From Halomonas denitrificans (GTDB taxonomy: Bacteria; Pseudomonadota; Gammaproteobacteria; Pseudomonadales; Halomonadaceae), in assembly GCF_003056305.1 (NCBI RefSeq), contig NZ_PYVX01000007.1, positions 100,559 through 164,558 on the forward strand: a stretch of DNA of 64,000 bases, given 5' to 3'. Both the position numbers and the translations under genes were made by a program. Below the pieces are notes generated by a model. That model was not told the DNA's origin and searched no databases. It worked only from the letters and a program-made list of their open reading frames with translations. Below, piece after piece: positions 26,676 to 36,321 of the stretch. Positions within the stretch are counted from its first letter, which is position 1. Every line of letters begins with the position of its first letter.

Positions 26676-28454
26676 ATGACCCAGGACACCTTCAATGGCC
26701 TCTTCCGCCGCCGCTACCTCAGCCACGAGGCGCTGACCCGCCAGCTCGAGACCTGGGCCCGGGACCACCCCCGACTGGCCCGCCTGGAAAGCATTGGCGT
26801 AAGCCCCGAGGGGCGCGACATCTGGGTGCTGACCCTCGGCCCCGAGCCGGATCGCCGGCGTCCCGCCGTCTGGGTGGACGGCAACATGCACGGGACCGAA
26901 CTGGCCGGCTCCAGCGTCGCCCTGGCGGTGGCGGAGATGGTCCTGGCGCTGCACCTCGCCCCGGACCGGCTGCCGGTCGAGTGCCCCGAGCACCAGTGCC
27001 GGCATCTGCGGGAGGTACTGTTCCATGTCTGCCCGCGCATCTCGCCGGACGGCGCCGAGCAGGTGCTGCGCCAGGGCGGCTTTGTGCGCTCCGCCCCTCG
27101 GCGAACCCCCGGCAGCCCCGATCGCCCGAGTTGGCGCAGCGAGGACCTGGACGGCGACGGTCGCTGCCGCTACCTGCGCTGCCAGGACGAGGCGGGCGAC
27201 TTCGTCGCCTCATCGGACCACCCGGGCCTGATGCTGCCTCGCCAGGTGGAGGACCCGCCCCCCTACTGGCGGCTCTATCCCGAGGGGATGATCGATCACT
27301 GGGATGGGGTGACGGTTCCCGAGCCCGACTGGCTGGCCGACACCCCGGACTTCAACCGCAACTTTCCCTGGGGCTGGCGGCCCGAGCCGGATCAGGTCGG
27401 CGCCGGCCACTACCCCGGCGACGCCCCCGAGACCCGGGCCATCATCGACTTCGCCCTCGCCCACCCGAACCTCTACGCCTGGCTCAACCTCCACACCTTC
27501 GGGGGGGTCTTCATCCGTCCGCTGGTCGATGCCCCGGACCGTGACATGGACCCCCAGGACCTCGCGATCTACCGACAGCTGGCCGCCTGGGGCGCCTCGT
27601 TCACCGGCTACCCCACCGTGAGCAGCTTCGAGGAGTTCAGCTACCAGCCGGAGACCCCGCTTCATGGCGACCTCATCGAATTCGCCTATCACCAGCGCGG
27701 CTGCCTGGCCCAGGTCTGCGAGCTCTGGGACCTCTTCCAGCGCCTCGACCTGCCCCGTCCCGAACGCTTCATCGACCATTACACCGCGCTGGACCGCGAG
27801 CAGATGGCGCGGCTCGCCCGGTGGGATCGAGTCAGCAACGGCGGACGGCTGTTCGACGACTGGCATCCCATGACGCACCCTCAGCTGGGCGAGGTGGAGG
27901 TCGGCGGACTGGATCCGTGCCTCGGCATCTGGAACCCGCCGCCTGAGGAGCTGCCGGCGATCTGCGACGGCCTTTGCAGCTACTGGCTGCGGGTCGCCTC
28001 GATGATGCCGCGCCTCGTCATCGAGGCGGTGCACTGCACGCCCCTGGGCGAGGGGTTCCATGCCCTGGAGGTGACGGTCGCCAACCATGGCTACCTGCCG
28101 AGCTACGGCGTCCAGGCGGCCCGGCAGCGCCCCTGGAACAGTGGACTGGAAGCCGAGGCCAGCACCACGGGCTGTCGGCTCCACGACCCCGCCCGGGCAC
28201 GCCAGCGGCTGGGCCACCTGGAAGGCTGGGGCCGGGGCCTCGGCGACGGCGCCCAGATGCCCTGGTACCAGCGCTCCCGCGGCAACGGCCACCAGGCCCA
28301 TGCCGAATGGGTGATCCAGGGGGAGGGCGAGGTGACCCTCCACATCGCCAGCCCCCGGCTGGGCACGGTGTCCCGCTGCATCCGGATCCCCGACCCACGA
28401 ATGGCCCCTCCGCGAGCCCCTGCCCGGGCTGCCCCTGACACTCCGCGTAGATGA
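26676..28454 (+). CDS. M14-family zinc carboxypeptidase
   Basis: The 592-residue protein has an M14 peptidase domain: an HGTE zinc motif in DGNMHGTELAG, PRISPDGAE, DFNRNFPWGW and the second histidine ligand in AWLNLHTFGGVF. No signal peptide is seen, so the enzyme is probably cytoplasmic. The last 150 residues resemble a beta-sandwich appended domain ending in a Pro/Ala/Arg-rich tail. The specificity is not evident. It begins 140 bases from the divergent VIT gene and ends seven bases before the GNAT gene, indicating an operon. Confidence 0.85.
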   Translation: MTQDTFNGLFRRRYLSHEALTRQLETWARDHPRLARLESIGVSPEGRDIWVLTLGPEPDRRRPAVWVDGNMHGTELAGSSVALAVAEMVLALHLAPDRLPVECPEHQCRHLREVLFHVCPRISPDGAEQVLRQGGFVRSAPRRTPGSPDRPSWRSEDLDGDGRCRYLRCQDEAGDFVASSDHPGLMLPRQVEDPPPYWRLYPEGMIDHWDGVTVPEPDWLADTPDFNRNFPWGWRPEPDQVGAGHYPGDAPETRAIIDFALAHPNLYAWLNLHTFGGVFIRPLVDAPDRDMDPQDLAIYRQLAAWGASFTGYPTVSSFEEFSYQPETPLHGDLIEFAYHQRGCLAQVCELWDLFQRLDLPRPERFIDHYTALDREQMARLARWDRVSNGGRLFDDWHPMTHPQLGEVEVGGLDPCLGIWNPPPEELPAICDGLCSYWLRVASMMPRLVIEAVHCTPLGEGFHALEVTVANHGYLPSYGVQAARQRPWNSGLEAEASTTGCRLHDPARARQRLGHLEGWGRGLGDGAQMPWYQRSRGNGHQAHAEWVIQGEGEVTLHIASPRLGTVSRCIRIPDPRMAPPRAPARAAPDTPRR

Positions 28455-28461
28455 GCACACC

Positions 28462-28911
28462 ATGGACGTCGTACTGAAGCAGGTCACCCGCGAGAACTTC
28501 GAGGCCGTCATCGCGCTGGAGGTGGCGACTTCCCAGCGCGGCTATGTGGCCAGCAACCTCTACTCCCTTGCCGAATCGTCCTTCCAGCCCACCCTCCGAC
28601 CCCGCGCCATTCACTGCGACGGCGAGGTAGCGGGCTTTCTCATGTACGAGTCGTTAGAGCAGGAGGGACGGCTTCCCGCCTACAGCATCTTTCGACTGAT
28701 GGTCGACCGACACCACCAGGGACGAGGCATCGGGCACCGGGCCCTGCGGTGTGTGCTGGACGAGATCAGGGCGCAGGGGCCCTTCGAGCGCATCTTGATC
28801 TGCTATGTGCCCACCAACCAGGTCGCCCGGGACTTCTATGCCGGCCTCGGCTTCCAGGAGATAGGGCTGAGCGAGGCCACCGGCGAGGTGATCGCCGAGA
28901 TCCGGGGATGA
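28462..28911 (+). CDS. GNAT-family N-acetyltransferase
   Basis: The 149-residue protein has the GNAT fold: motif A in FRLMVDRHHQGRGIGHRALRCVLDEI and motif B around NQVARDFYAGLGFQEIG. The N-terminal part (ENFEAVIALEVATSQRGYVASN) resembles diamine or spermidine acetyltransferases of the PaiA/SpeG-like kind, which would suit a polyamine role next to an HDAC-like enzyme, but this is speculative. It directly follows the M14 peptidase. Confidence 0.82.
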   Translation: MDVVLKQVTRENFEAVIALEVATSQRGYVASNLYSLAESSFQPTLRPRAIHCDGEVAGFLMYESLEQEGRLPAYSIFRLMVDRHHQGRGIGHRALRCVLDEIRAQGPFERILICYVPTNQVARDFYAGLGFQEIGLSEATGEVIAEIRG

Positions 28912-29080
28912 CGGGGGACCCGGGGCGACGCGCCCTCGCCGACGCACCCGGTGAACGACAGGCTTGACCACCGGGTGGCCGACGGCCCCAGAATACGGCA
29001 TGACCCCGAGGATGGTACGGCAGGCCCCGCCTCCCTCTTCGGGAGGCGCGCCACATCGACGGAACGACGAGGAGAGCCCC

Positions 29081-29671
29081 ATGACCGATCGCCAGCCCCA
29101 CCCCCGCATCCTGGTCTTCGCCGGCAGCACCCGCGCCGGGTCGTACAACAAGCGGCTGGCCCGCCAGGCCGCCGAGAGCATCGAGCGGGCGGGTGGTCGC
29201 CCCACCTTCATCGACCTGCGTGACCACCCGATGCCCCTCTACGACGGCGACCTGGAGGCCGAGCGGGGCCTGCCCGAGAACGCCCTGGTGCTGCGGCGCG
29301 GCCTGGCCGAGCACGACGGCCTGCTGATCGCCTCGCCGGAGTACAACGGCTTCATCACCCCGCTGCTCAAGAACACCATCGACTGGCTGAGCCGCCCCCA
29401 CCAGGGCGAGAGCGGCCTTGCGCTCTTCGCGGGCAAGCTGGCCGGCGTGGTCTCCGCCTCCCCGGGAGGGCTCGGCGGCCTGCGCAGCCTGACGCTGACC
29501 CGCCAGCTGCTCACCAACATCGGCGTGACCGTGCTGCCCGACCAGCTCGCCGTGGCCCGCGCCGCCGAGGCCTTCGACGACCGGGGCCGGCTCATCGACG
29601 ACGGGCAGCAGCAGACCCTCGACGCCCTGTGCCAGCGGCTGGTCGACACCCTGCACCGGCTGAAGGCCTGA
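29081..29671 (+). CDS. NADPH-dependent FMN reductase
   Basis: The 196-residue flavodoxin-fold protein has the FMN-binding segments LVFAGSTRAGSYNKRLA, DGLLIASPEYNGFITPLLKNTIDWLSR and VVSASPGGLGGLRSL, matching the ChrR/ArsH-like NADPH:FMN or quinone reductases. GAGGAGAG lies just before the ATG. It stands alone after the GNAT gene, about 170 bases downstream. Confidence 0.9.
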   Translation: MTDRQPHPRILVFAGSTRAGSYNKRLARQAAESIERAGGRPTFIDLRDHPMPLYDGDLEAERGLPENALVLRRGLAEHDGLLIASPEYNGFITPLLKNTIDWLSRPHQGESGLALFAGKLAGVVSASPGGLGGLRSLTLTRQLLTNIGVTVLPDQLAVARAAEAFDDRGRLIDDGQQQTLDALCQRLVDTLHRLKA

Positions 29672-30155
29672 AGACAGGGGCCGAACGCCGGGCCCGAAGG
29701 AATAGCCGGGACGAGGCGCCGCGGAGCCTCGCGGGGCGCCGCCCCGGGGCCCGGGTCCAGCGCCCTACCTTTGTCATCTCAGGGGCCGATAGGGCCGCGG
29801 CGACGCCCAGTCGAACGCCTGATTTTCGCCGGCCAGGGGGTGCTTTCGGGCGCCAGCGTGCCGCGCCGCGAGCACCGGGCACTATACTATTAGAGCCAGC
29901 GCCAAGGTGCCCGCGGCGGCGACCGGAAGGCCAGCGCAAAGAACCACGGCGGTCATGTGAATTCCAGCCCCTCCTTCTTTCACGCGACCCTCTTCTTGCT
30001 CAGCACGCCTTGACGACCGGCACCCCGAGTGTCCGCCAGGGCACGCCCGCACCCGACCGGCGATCCCCTGCGAAGATGGACACTTGCGGATCGGTTCGAT
30101 GATTGGCGCCGGACCGACCCCACAGCGTCAGCGCCACGACACGATGAGGCGTCCC
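29672..30155. other. Gene-free stretch of 484 bases
   Basis: No credible coding frame is seen. Several GC-rich inverted repeats occur in 29710-29760, where a terminator for the preceding gene would be expected, but none has a T-run. The promoter of the small secreted-protein gene at 30156 must lie in its right half; ACTATACTATTAGAG at about 29881 is the only AT-rich element. Confidence 0.5.
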
Positions 30156-30377
30156 ATGAAACTCACGACCCTGACGGCCATCCTGGTGATCAGTCTGTTC
30201 TCCGTGAGTGCCTCCCTGGCAGGCGATTCCACCTATCTGGAAGAGCGCAGTGCTCGTCTGCATCAGGGCATCGCCGACACGAGCGAACAGATGATGGGTA
30301 CCGAACGTATCCACTCCCAGGAACCTCGGCAGACCTATCAGGGGCCGACCCCAGAGCAGGAGCGCTGGTGGAAGTAA
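30156..30377 (+). CDS. Small periplasmic protein of unknown function
   Basis: The 73-residue precursor has a signal peptide (MKLTTLTAILVISLFSVSASLAG, cleaved after SLA) and a polar mature part of about 51 residues with YLEERSARLHQGI and a tryptophan-rich end ERWWK. GAGG lies seven bases before the ATG. I recognise no family. A GC-rich hairpin follows at 30502. Confidence 0.6.
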   Translation: MKLTTLTAILVISLFSVSASLAGDSTYLEERSARLHQGIADTSEQMMGTERIHSQEPRQTYQGPTPEQERWWK

Positions 30378-30501
30378 CACCGGCAGCCGCGCTGCTCCTG
30401 TCTCACTGACCCGACCGCGCACCGGCGCCAGGAAGGCACCCGCCGGCCACAACCGACCGTTCGACACGGTCCCCGACGAGACACGCCGCCACCCCTGACC
30501 C

Positions 30502-30529
30502 AGGCCAGGCCCCGCGAGGGGCCTGGCCT
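30502..30529. terminator. Strong hairpin, possible terminator
   Basis: A 12-bp perfect stem (AGGCCAGGCCCC / GGGGCCTGGCCT) closes a GCGA loop. It lacks a following T-run, so termination is likely but not certain. Confidence 0.5.
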
Positions 30530-30630
30530 GCCTGCATCACCGTCCGCCGGGGCCGTCGCCGGCCATGACAGCCTTGCCTCGACGAGGGATACTGGGCGTA
30601 TCGCCCACCCTCCTCAGGTCACCGCGCCTC

Positions 30631-31584
30631 ATGACGACCGAGACCGCGCGTCGCGAGCAAAGCCGCCTGAAGAACGGCCTGCAGACCCTGCTGATCATGG
30701 GTGGGCTGGCGCTGGTGCTGGCGGTCCCCGGCTACCTGCTGGCCGGCGGCCTCGGCCTGCTGATGAGCCTCGCCGCGGCGGTCGTCGGGGCGCTGGCCGG
30801 CAGCTGGGTGCCGGCCCGGGTGATCCTCGCCGAGGCCGGCGCCGGCCTGGTCGAGCGCCATCAGGCGCCGATCCTCTATCGCCTGCTCGACGCCCTCTAT
30901 CGACGCGCCGGACTCGCCGGGCCGCCGCGGCTCTTCTACACGCCCTCCCCCGACCTCAACGCCTTCGCGGTGGGCACCCGGCGCGACGGCGGCATCGCCG
31001 TCACCGCCGGCCTGCTGCGCACCCTGACCCTGCGCGAGCTGGCCGGAGTGCTCGCCCACGAGGTCAGCCACCTGCGCCACGGCGACACCCGGGTGATGTC
31101 GATGGCCGCGGCCATGACGCGCCTGACGCTCTTTCTCACCACGCTGCTGCAGGTCAGCCTGCTGCTGATGCTGCCGATGATCCTGGCCGGCGAGCTGCGA
31201 CTGCCCTGGGGCGTGCTGCTGATCGTGGCGTTCTCGCCCACCCTCAGCACCCTGCTGCAGCTGGCCCTCTCCCGCCACCGCGAGTACGCCGCCGACCTGG
31301 AGGCCGCGAGCCTGACCGGTGACCCCCGGGGCCTGGCCTCGGCACTGGCCGCGCTGGAGCGTCATCACGGCCGCTGGCTGCTGACGCTCTTCGGCCGCCA
31401 TCCGCCGGCCGGCCCCGAGTGGCTGCGCACCCACCCCTCGACCCGCGAACGCATCCGCCGGCTGCTGGCGGCCGAGCCCCCCGCGGGTCACCCCCCGCTC
31501 TCGCCTGCCCTCGATCCCGCGCACTCCCCGGTGATCGACGATCCGCCGGGGCCCCTGGGCCGGGGCTACTGGCTGCGTCGCTGA
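30631..31584 (+). CDS. M48-family membrane metalloprotease (HtpX-like)
   Basis: The 317-residue protein has two N-terminal membrane helices (residues 19-60), the zinc motif HEVSH at residues 143-147 with a glutamate in HREYAADLEAA as third ligand, two further membrane helices between them, and PEWLRTHPSTRERIRRL near the end. It resembles HtpX, which degrades misfolded membrane proteins, but is a divergent paralogue with a Pro-rich tail. The start at 30631 is chosen because the residues upstream are not family-like. Confidence 0.88.
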   Translation: MTTETARREQSRLKNGLQTLLIMGGLALVLAVPGYLLAGGLGLLMSLAAAVVGALAGSWVPARVILAEAGAGLVERHQAPILYRLLDALYRRAGLAGPPRLFYTPSPDLNAFAVGTRRDGGIAVTAGLLRTLTLRELAGVLAHEVSHLRHGDTRVMSMAAAMTRLTLFLTTLLQVSLLLMLPMILAGELRLPWGVLLIVAFSPTLSTLLQLALSRHREYAADLEAASLTGDPRGLASALAALERHHGRWLLTLFGRHPPAGPEWLRTHPSTRERIRRLLAAEPPAGHPPLSPALDPAHSPVIDDPPGPLGRGYWLRR

Positions 31585-31682
31585 TTTGCGCGCCCGGGCC
31601 GCGAGGCCGCATCCTGTGGATCCAGGCTCACCGCCTACGCCGTGAGCGGACCCTTTACACCGAGCCATCGAGAGAGCAGCCC

Positions 31683-32945
31683 ATGAGCGATCCCCAAGCC
31701 CCCTGGACCCAGGCCATGCCCGAGGCGCAGTTCGACCTGATGCGGCGCATCCTCGCCGCCCCGAGCCCCGTGGGACTCGAGGGCGCGATGACCTACGGCG
31801 TGCTGAAGCCCCGCTTCGAGGCCACCACCCCCGCGCACTGGCGACTCCAGCAGTTCAAGGGCCACGCCGGCGTGGTGCTCGACACCCACCCGGGCCGCGA
31901 CGACCTGTTCAAGGTGATGATCATCGGCCACGCCGACAAGATCCGCATGCAGGTGCGCTCCATCGGCGAGGACGGCAAGATCTGGATCAACACCGACTCC
32001 TTCCTGCCGGGCGTGCTGATCGGCCACGAGGTCACGCTGTTCAGCGAGGATCCCGCGGCGCCGGGCCGCTATCGGCGCCTCGAGGGCGGCACCGTGGAGG
32101 CGCTGGGCGCCATCCACTTCTCCGACCCGGCGCAGCGCTCCGGCGAGAAGGGCATCAAGAAGGAGCAGATCTACCTCGACCTGCAGATCCACGGCGAGAA
32201 CAAGAAGCAGCAGGTGGAGAACCTCGGCGTGCGCCCCGGCGACGCCATCCTGCTCAACCGACCCATCCGCCCGGGCTTCAGCCCGGACACCTTCTACGGC
32301 GCCTACCTGGACAACGGCCTGGGCTGCTTCGTCACCGCCGAGGTGGCGCGGCTGATCGCCGAGGCGGGCGGCACCGAGCAGATGCGCGTGCTGTTCGCGA
32401 TCGCCAGCTACGAGGAGATCGGCCGCTACGGCAGCCGGGTGCTGGCCGGGGAACTGCGTCCCGACGCCATCATCGCCGTGGACGTGAACCACGACTACGT
32501 GGCCGCCCCCGGCATCGGCGACCGGCGCATGCAGCCGCTGGAGATGGGCAAGGGCTTCACCATGTCGGTGGGCGCCATCGCCAGCGAGCAGCTCAACCGG
32601 ATCATCGAGGCCACCGCCCGGGAGCAGGGCATCCCCATGCAACGCGACATCGTGGGGCCCGATACCGGCACCGACGGCATGGCCGGGGTGCTCGCCGCCG
32701 TGGACTGCGTGGCCACCTCGATCGGCTTCCCGATCCGCAACATGCACACCATCTCCGAGACCGGCCATACCCGGGACGTGCTGGCGGCGATCCACGCCAT
32801 CACCCACACCGTCCAGGCCCTGGACGCCCTGCCCGACCCGCATCGCGAGTTCCTCGACCACCACCCGCGCCTGGATGAGGCGGGGCCCCTCGCCCATCAG
32901 GGGAGCGCCAAGCCCGAGGGGAGCGGGGAGCAGGACGCCGGCTAG
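31683..32945 (+). CDS. M42-family metallopeptidase
   Basis: The 420-residue protein matches M42 aminopeptidases/endoglucanase-like hydrolases: metal ligands in MIIGHADKIRMQV, GAYLDNGLGC, FAIASYEEIGRYGS and VDVNHDYV, and the RNMHTISETGHTRDV end. A similar peptidase belongs to the N-acetylglutaminylglutamine amide osmolyte cluster in other proteobacteria, but the other genes of that cluster are absent here. The C-terminal 35 residues are low-complexity. It lies about 100 bases after the M48 gene in the same direction. Confidence 0.85.
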   Translation: MSDPQAPWTQAMPEAQFDLMRRILAAPSPVGLEGAMTYGVLKPRFEATTPAHWRLQQFKGHAGVVLDTHPGRDDLFKVMIIGHADKIRMQVRSIGEDGKIWINTDSFLPGVLIGHEVTLFSEDPAAPGRYRRLEGGTVEALGAIHFSDPAQRSGEKGIKKEQIYLDLQIHGENKKQQVENLGVRPGDAILLNRPIRPGFSPDTFYGAYLDNGLGCFVTAEVARLIAEAGGTEQMRVLFAIASYEEIGRYGSRVLAGELRPDAIIAVDVNHDYVAAPGIGDRRMQPLEMGKGFTMSVGAIASEQLNRIIEATAREQGIPMQRDIVGPDTGTDGMAGVLAAVDCVATSIGFPIRNMHTISETGHTRDVLAAIHAITHTVQALDALPDPHREFLDHHPRLDEAGPLAHQGSAKPEGSGEQDAG

Positions 32946-32984
32946 CGGCGCGCCCGGCCATCGCGACGCCCCCGGGCGCGGCGA

Positions 32985-33629
32985 CTAGGGCGTGGCGCCG
33001 CGCAGCTGCTCGAACTCCGCGTCGCTGACCTCGCGGCGCTCGGCGTCGAGGATCTTGCCGCCGAGCGCGGCGATGGAGCGGGTGAAGTCGATCAGCGCAT
33101 CGGGGCTGTGGGCGACGCGACGCCGGTTGCGGAAATGCACCAGGATGGAGAGGCCGTCGACCACCGGGTGCTCCCCCTCCTCGTGCAGGGGCGGCAGCGC
33201 GCCGGGCGGCGTGCTGTTGGCGATCATCATGCGATAGCCGGTGCGCGGCGGATGGATGTTGTAGACCCGCTGGCGGGCGTCGTAGACCGCCCCGACCTCC
33301 TCCAGCCGGCGGCGGATGCGCCGATTGGTATCGAGCCCGGGCCAGTCGAGGACCACGAACAGGCACTGCCGGACCTCGCCGTCCGCGGCGACACGAAAGC
33401 GCCGTGCCACCTGCTCGGGCTCGGGCGCGGCCGGGGCGCTCGGTGCCTGCGGCGCGGGGGGCTCGACCGGGGGCGCCGCCGGCATCTCGGGGGCGGCCTC
33501 GGCGCGCTCCTTTTCGGCAGGTCGCTCGGGGCGGCGGTCGCGACGCAGACGCCAGAGCACCCCCACGGCCGCCAGTCCCATGGTCAGGGCCACGCCGGCC
33601 AGCAGTACGGCTCCGTTCGTCATGTCCAT
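32985..33629 (-). CDS. ZipA-like protein (second ZipA-type FtsZ-binding protein)
   Basis: The 214-residue protein has the ZipA layout: an N-terminal membrane helix (residues 7-25), a basic/acidic segment, a Pro/Ala-rich linker (residues 45-70), and a C-terminal domain whose pattern follows E. coli ZipA: RRRLEEVGAVYDARQRVYNIH, ILVHFRNRRRV and ALGGKILDAERREVSDAEF correspond to the FtsZ-binding sheet and its helices. The main zipA normally precedes ligA, which is not here, so this should be a paralogue. No division genes are adjacent. Confidence 0.7.
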   Translation of the reverse strand: MDMTNGAVLLAGVALTMGLAAVGVLWRLRRDRRPERPAEKERAEAAPEMPAAPPVEPPAPQAPSAPAAPEPEQVARRFRVAADGEVRQCLFVVLDWPGLDTNRRIRRRLEEVGAVYDARQRVYNIHPPRTGYRMMIANSTPPGALPPLHEEGEHPVVDGLSILVHFRNRRRVAHSPDALIDFTRSIAALGGKILDAERREVSDAEFEQLRGATP

Positions 33630-33832
33630 CGCGCCTCCCCCTTCCGCAGTCCACCGTCGACCTTAAACAAGAACATGACGATATAACCTGCACAAGGCGC
33701 CCAGGCCGGGAACAGCCGCGCAAAACCCCCGCTATTCGTCGCTTTGCCCGCCCCCTTCTTGCCGAGTCCCCTTCGCCGAGCGCTCCTGACGGCTTCCTCG
33801 ATCTGACGATGCCCTCGAGAGGGCCGCGCGAG

Positions 33833-34738
33833 CTATCGCCAGGCCGCCAGCACCCGGGCGAGGGCCGGCGCCAGCAGCGGCGCCAGGGCGATGGCGTTGC
33901 TCGAATGGGCGATGGCGTCGGTGCTCCACACCTCCCCCACCCCGGCGGCCTCGATCACCGCCAGCGCATCGTCGACGAAGAGCGCGTGGGTAACGGCCAC
34001 GTCCACCGAGGCCGCCCCGGCACCGAGCAGCGCCTCGGCGGCGCGGGCCAGGGTATGGCCGGAGCTCGCCACGTCGTCCATCAGCACCACCTGGCGGCCG
34101 GCCACGTCGAGGTCCGGCAGCCGGATCGTCACGTCCCGGTCGCCGCGGCGGGTCTTGTGGCAGACGCCGACCTCGAAGCCGGTCGCCTCGGCCGCACTCT
34201 GCACCCACTGGCGCGCCTCGGCGTCGGGGCCGACCAGCAGCGGAGCCGCGCGCTTCTCGGCGATCAGCTCGGCGAGGCGCGGCGCCCCGGAGAGCGCGAC
34301 GGCGTGGTCGAGGGGAATCGCCTGGTCGAGGCGCGCGATGCGGTGCAGGTGGGGATCGACGGTGATCACGGCGTCGAACAGCTCGGCGAGGAAGTGGCCG
34401 ATCAGCGGCTGGCTGACCACCTCGCCGGGAGTAAAGGCGATGTCCTGGCGCATGTAGGCGAGATAGGGCGCCACCAGCACCAGCCGGCGCACGCCCTGGG
34501 CCCGGGCATGGCGGGCGACCAGCAGCAGCTCGACGAGCTTGTCGTTGGGCCGGTCGAGGCTGCGGTAGACCACCAGGGTCTCGGGGAAGTCGGCGGTATC
34601 GGCAAGGGGCAGCGTCAGGCGCAGCTCCTCGTCGGGGAAGCGGTGGCGGGCGATGGCCACCGCCGTCAGCCCCGCGGCCTCGGCCAGGCGGCAGGCGGCG
34701 GCGGCCTCGTCGTCGCAGTAGAGCAGTACGGGGCTCAT
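33833..34738 (-). CDS. Ribose-phosphate pyrophosphokinase-like protein
   Basis: The 301-residue protein has the PRPP synthase fold: HRFPDEELRLTLPL, the YLAYMRQDIAFTPGE region (matching the YARQD motif), a metal-binding VDPHLHR where typical enzymes have DLHxxQ, and the PRPP loop VVLMDDVASSGHTL. The ATG at 34738 overlaps the TGA stop of the phosphorylase gene (TGATG), so translation is coupled. The pairing suggests that it handles the ribose phosphate made by the phosphorylase. The housekeeping prs is presumably elsewhere. Confidence 0.85.
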   Translation of the reverse strand: MSPVLLYCDDEAAAACRLAEAAGLTAVAIARHRFPDEELRLTLPLADTADFPETLVVYRSLDRPNDKLVELLLVARHARAQGVRRLVLVAPYLAYMRQDIAFTPGEVVSQPLIGHFLAELFDAVITVDPHLHRIARLDQAIPLDHAVALSGAPRLAELIAEKRAAPLLVGPDAEARQWVQSAAEATGFEVGVCHKTRRGDRDVTIRLPDLDVAGRQVVLMDDVASSGHTLARAAEALLGAGAASVDVAVTHALFVDDALAVIEAAGVGEVWSTDAIAHSSNAIALAPLLAPALARVLAAWR

Positions 34739-36321
34739 CAGCACTCCACGTTGAGTCGGGTGATCTGGTCGGGCTGGCCGATGGCGAAGCCGCTGTCGCG
34801 CTCGCTGGCCTGGCGGGAGAAGGTCAGCTCGTTGGGGTAGGCGGCATAGACGCGATAGAGCGGCTGGCCGGCCTCGACCGTATCGCCGATCCGCGCCAGC
34901 ACGTCGATCCCGGCGCCCACGGCCCGCGGCGCCCCGGCGAGCCGGGCGATGCGCGCCAGCTGCAGGTTGTCGATGGCGGTCACCACGCCGCCGGAGCGAG
35001 CGGTCACTTCCAGGCAGTGCGGCGCCAGCGGCGGCTGCTCGGGATCGAAGGGCCGGGCGCCTTGGGCCGCGATGATGGCCTGCATCTTCTCATGGGCCCG
35101 GCCGGCGTCGAGGATGTCCCGGGCCAGGCCGAAGCCGTCGCCGCCGCGCACGTCCGGGTCGAACTCCAGCATTCGCCCGGCCAGGCGCAGGGCCTTCTGG
35201 CGCAGGTCCATGGGGGCATCGGGGTGGTTGGTGAGCACTCGCATCACGTCCCGGGCCTCCAGCACGGGGCCGATGCCCCGCCCCACCGGCTGGCTGCCGT
35301 CGGTGATCACCACGTCCAGGGTCAGGCCCATGCGCCCGGCCACGAACTCGAAGAGCTTGCGCAGCCGGCGCGCCTCGGGCATCGAGCGCACCTTGGCATG
35401 GGGACCGATGGGGATGTCGAGCAGCAGGTGGGTGGAGCCGGCGGCGACCTTCTTGGAGAGGATCGAGGCGACCATCTGCCCCGGGGAGTCGATGGAGAGC
35501 GGACGCTCCACCGAGATCAGCACGTCGTCGGCCGGCGAGAGCTGGCTGGTGCCGCCCCAGGCCAGGCAGCCGCGGTGAGTGCGCACTAACTGACCCAGCT
35601 CCTCGAAGGGCAGGTCGACGTTGGCCAGCACCTCCATGGTGTCGGCGGTGCCCGAGGGCGAGGTGATGGCCCGCGAGGAGGTCTTGGGGCACAGCAGGCC
35701 GTGGGCGGCGACGATCGGCACCACCAGCATCGAGGTGCGGTTGCCGGGGATGCCGCCGATGCAGTGCTTGTCGACCACCGGATGCTCGTGCCAGTCGAGC
35801 CGCCGCCCCACCCGGCTCATGGCGTCGCTCAGGTAGAAGACCTCCTCCCGGTCGAGCTCGTTGCGGTCGCAGGCGACCACGAAGGCGGTCAGCTCGATCT
35901 TCGAGTAGCGCCGCTCGGCGATGTCCTGAACGATATGCAGGAAGTCGTCACGGGTCAGCCGCTCGCCGGCGATCTTGCGGTGCAGGGCGGGAATCGAGGG
36001 CGGCGGCTCGGCCTGCAGGATGCTCACCGGCTGGCCCTCGGCGACCCCCAGGGTGGCGAAGGCCTCCTCGGAGAGCCCCAGCTCCCCGCAGGAGACGATC
36101 GAGGCATCGTCCACCACGTTGAGCGTGGCGAGAATGCGCTGGCCGTCGGCCCGCACCTCGACCTTGGCCAGCGCCTGAAAGCCCTCGGCCCGGTAGCGGT
36201 CGCACTCCCGGTGCATGTAGGCCACGTTCTCCCGGTAGGTATCGATGCCGACGCGCGTCAGCTTGAGCGGCGAGAGGTGATCCTGAGCGGGTGCCGCCTC
36301 GGCGACGGGGGAGCGGGTCAT
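34738..36321 (-). CDS. Thymidine/AMP phosphorylase family protein
   Basis: The 527-residue protein has an N-terminal extension of about 95 residues followed by the nucleoside phosphorylase domain ([72 protein letters not shown]). The extension is typical of archaeal AMP phosphorylase rather than DeoA (about 440 residues), so nucleoside 5'-monophosphates are plausible substrates, giving ribose 1,5-bisphosphate and free base. AAGGA lies eight bases before the ATG. It is the first gene of a two-gene unit with the PRPP-synthase-like gene. Confidence 0.88.
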   Translation of the reverse strand: MTRSPVAEAAPAQDHLSPLKLTRVGIDTYRENVAYMHRECDRYRAEGFQALAKVEVRADGQRILATLNVVDDASIVSCGELGLSEEAFATLGVAEGQPVSILQAEPPPSIPALHRKIAGERLTRDDFLHIVQDIAERRYSKIELTAFVVACDRNELDREEVFYLSDAMSRVGRRLDWHEHPVVDKHCIGGIPGNRTSMLVVPIVAAHGLLCPKTSSRAITSPSGTADTMEVLANVDLPFEELGQLVRTHRGCLAWGGTSQLSPADDVLISVERPLSIDSPGQMVASILSKKVAAGSTHLLLDIPIGPHAKVRSMPEARRLRKLFEFVAGRMGLTLDVVITDGSQPVGRGIGPVLEARDVMRVLTNHPDAPMDLRQKALRLAGRMLEFDPDVRGGDGFGLARDILDAGRAHEKMQAIIAAQGARPFDPEQPPLAPHCLEVTARSGGVVTAIDNLQLARIARLAGAPRAVGAGIDVLARIGDTVEAGQPLYRVYAAYPNELTFSRQASERDSGFAIGQPDQITRLNVEC

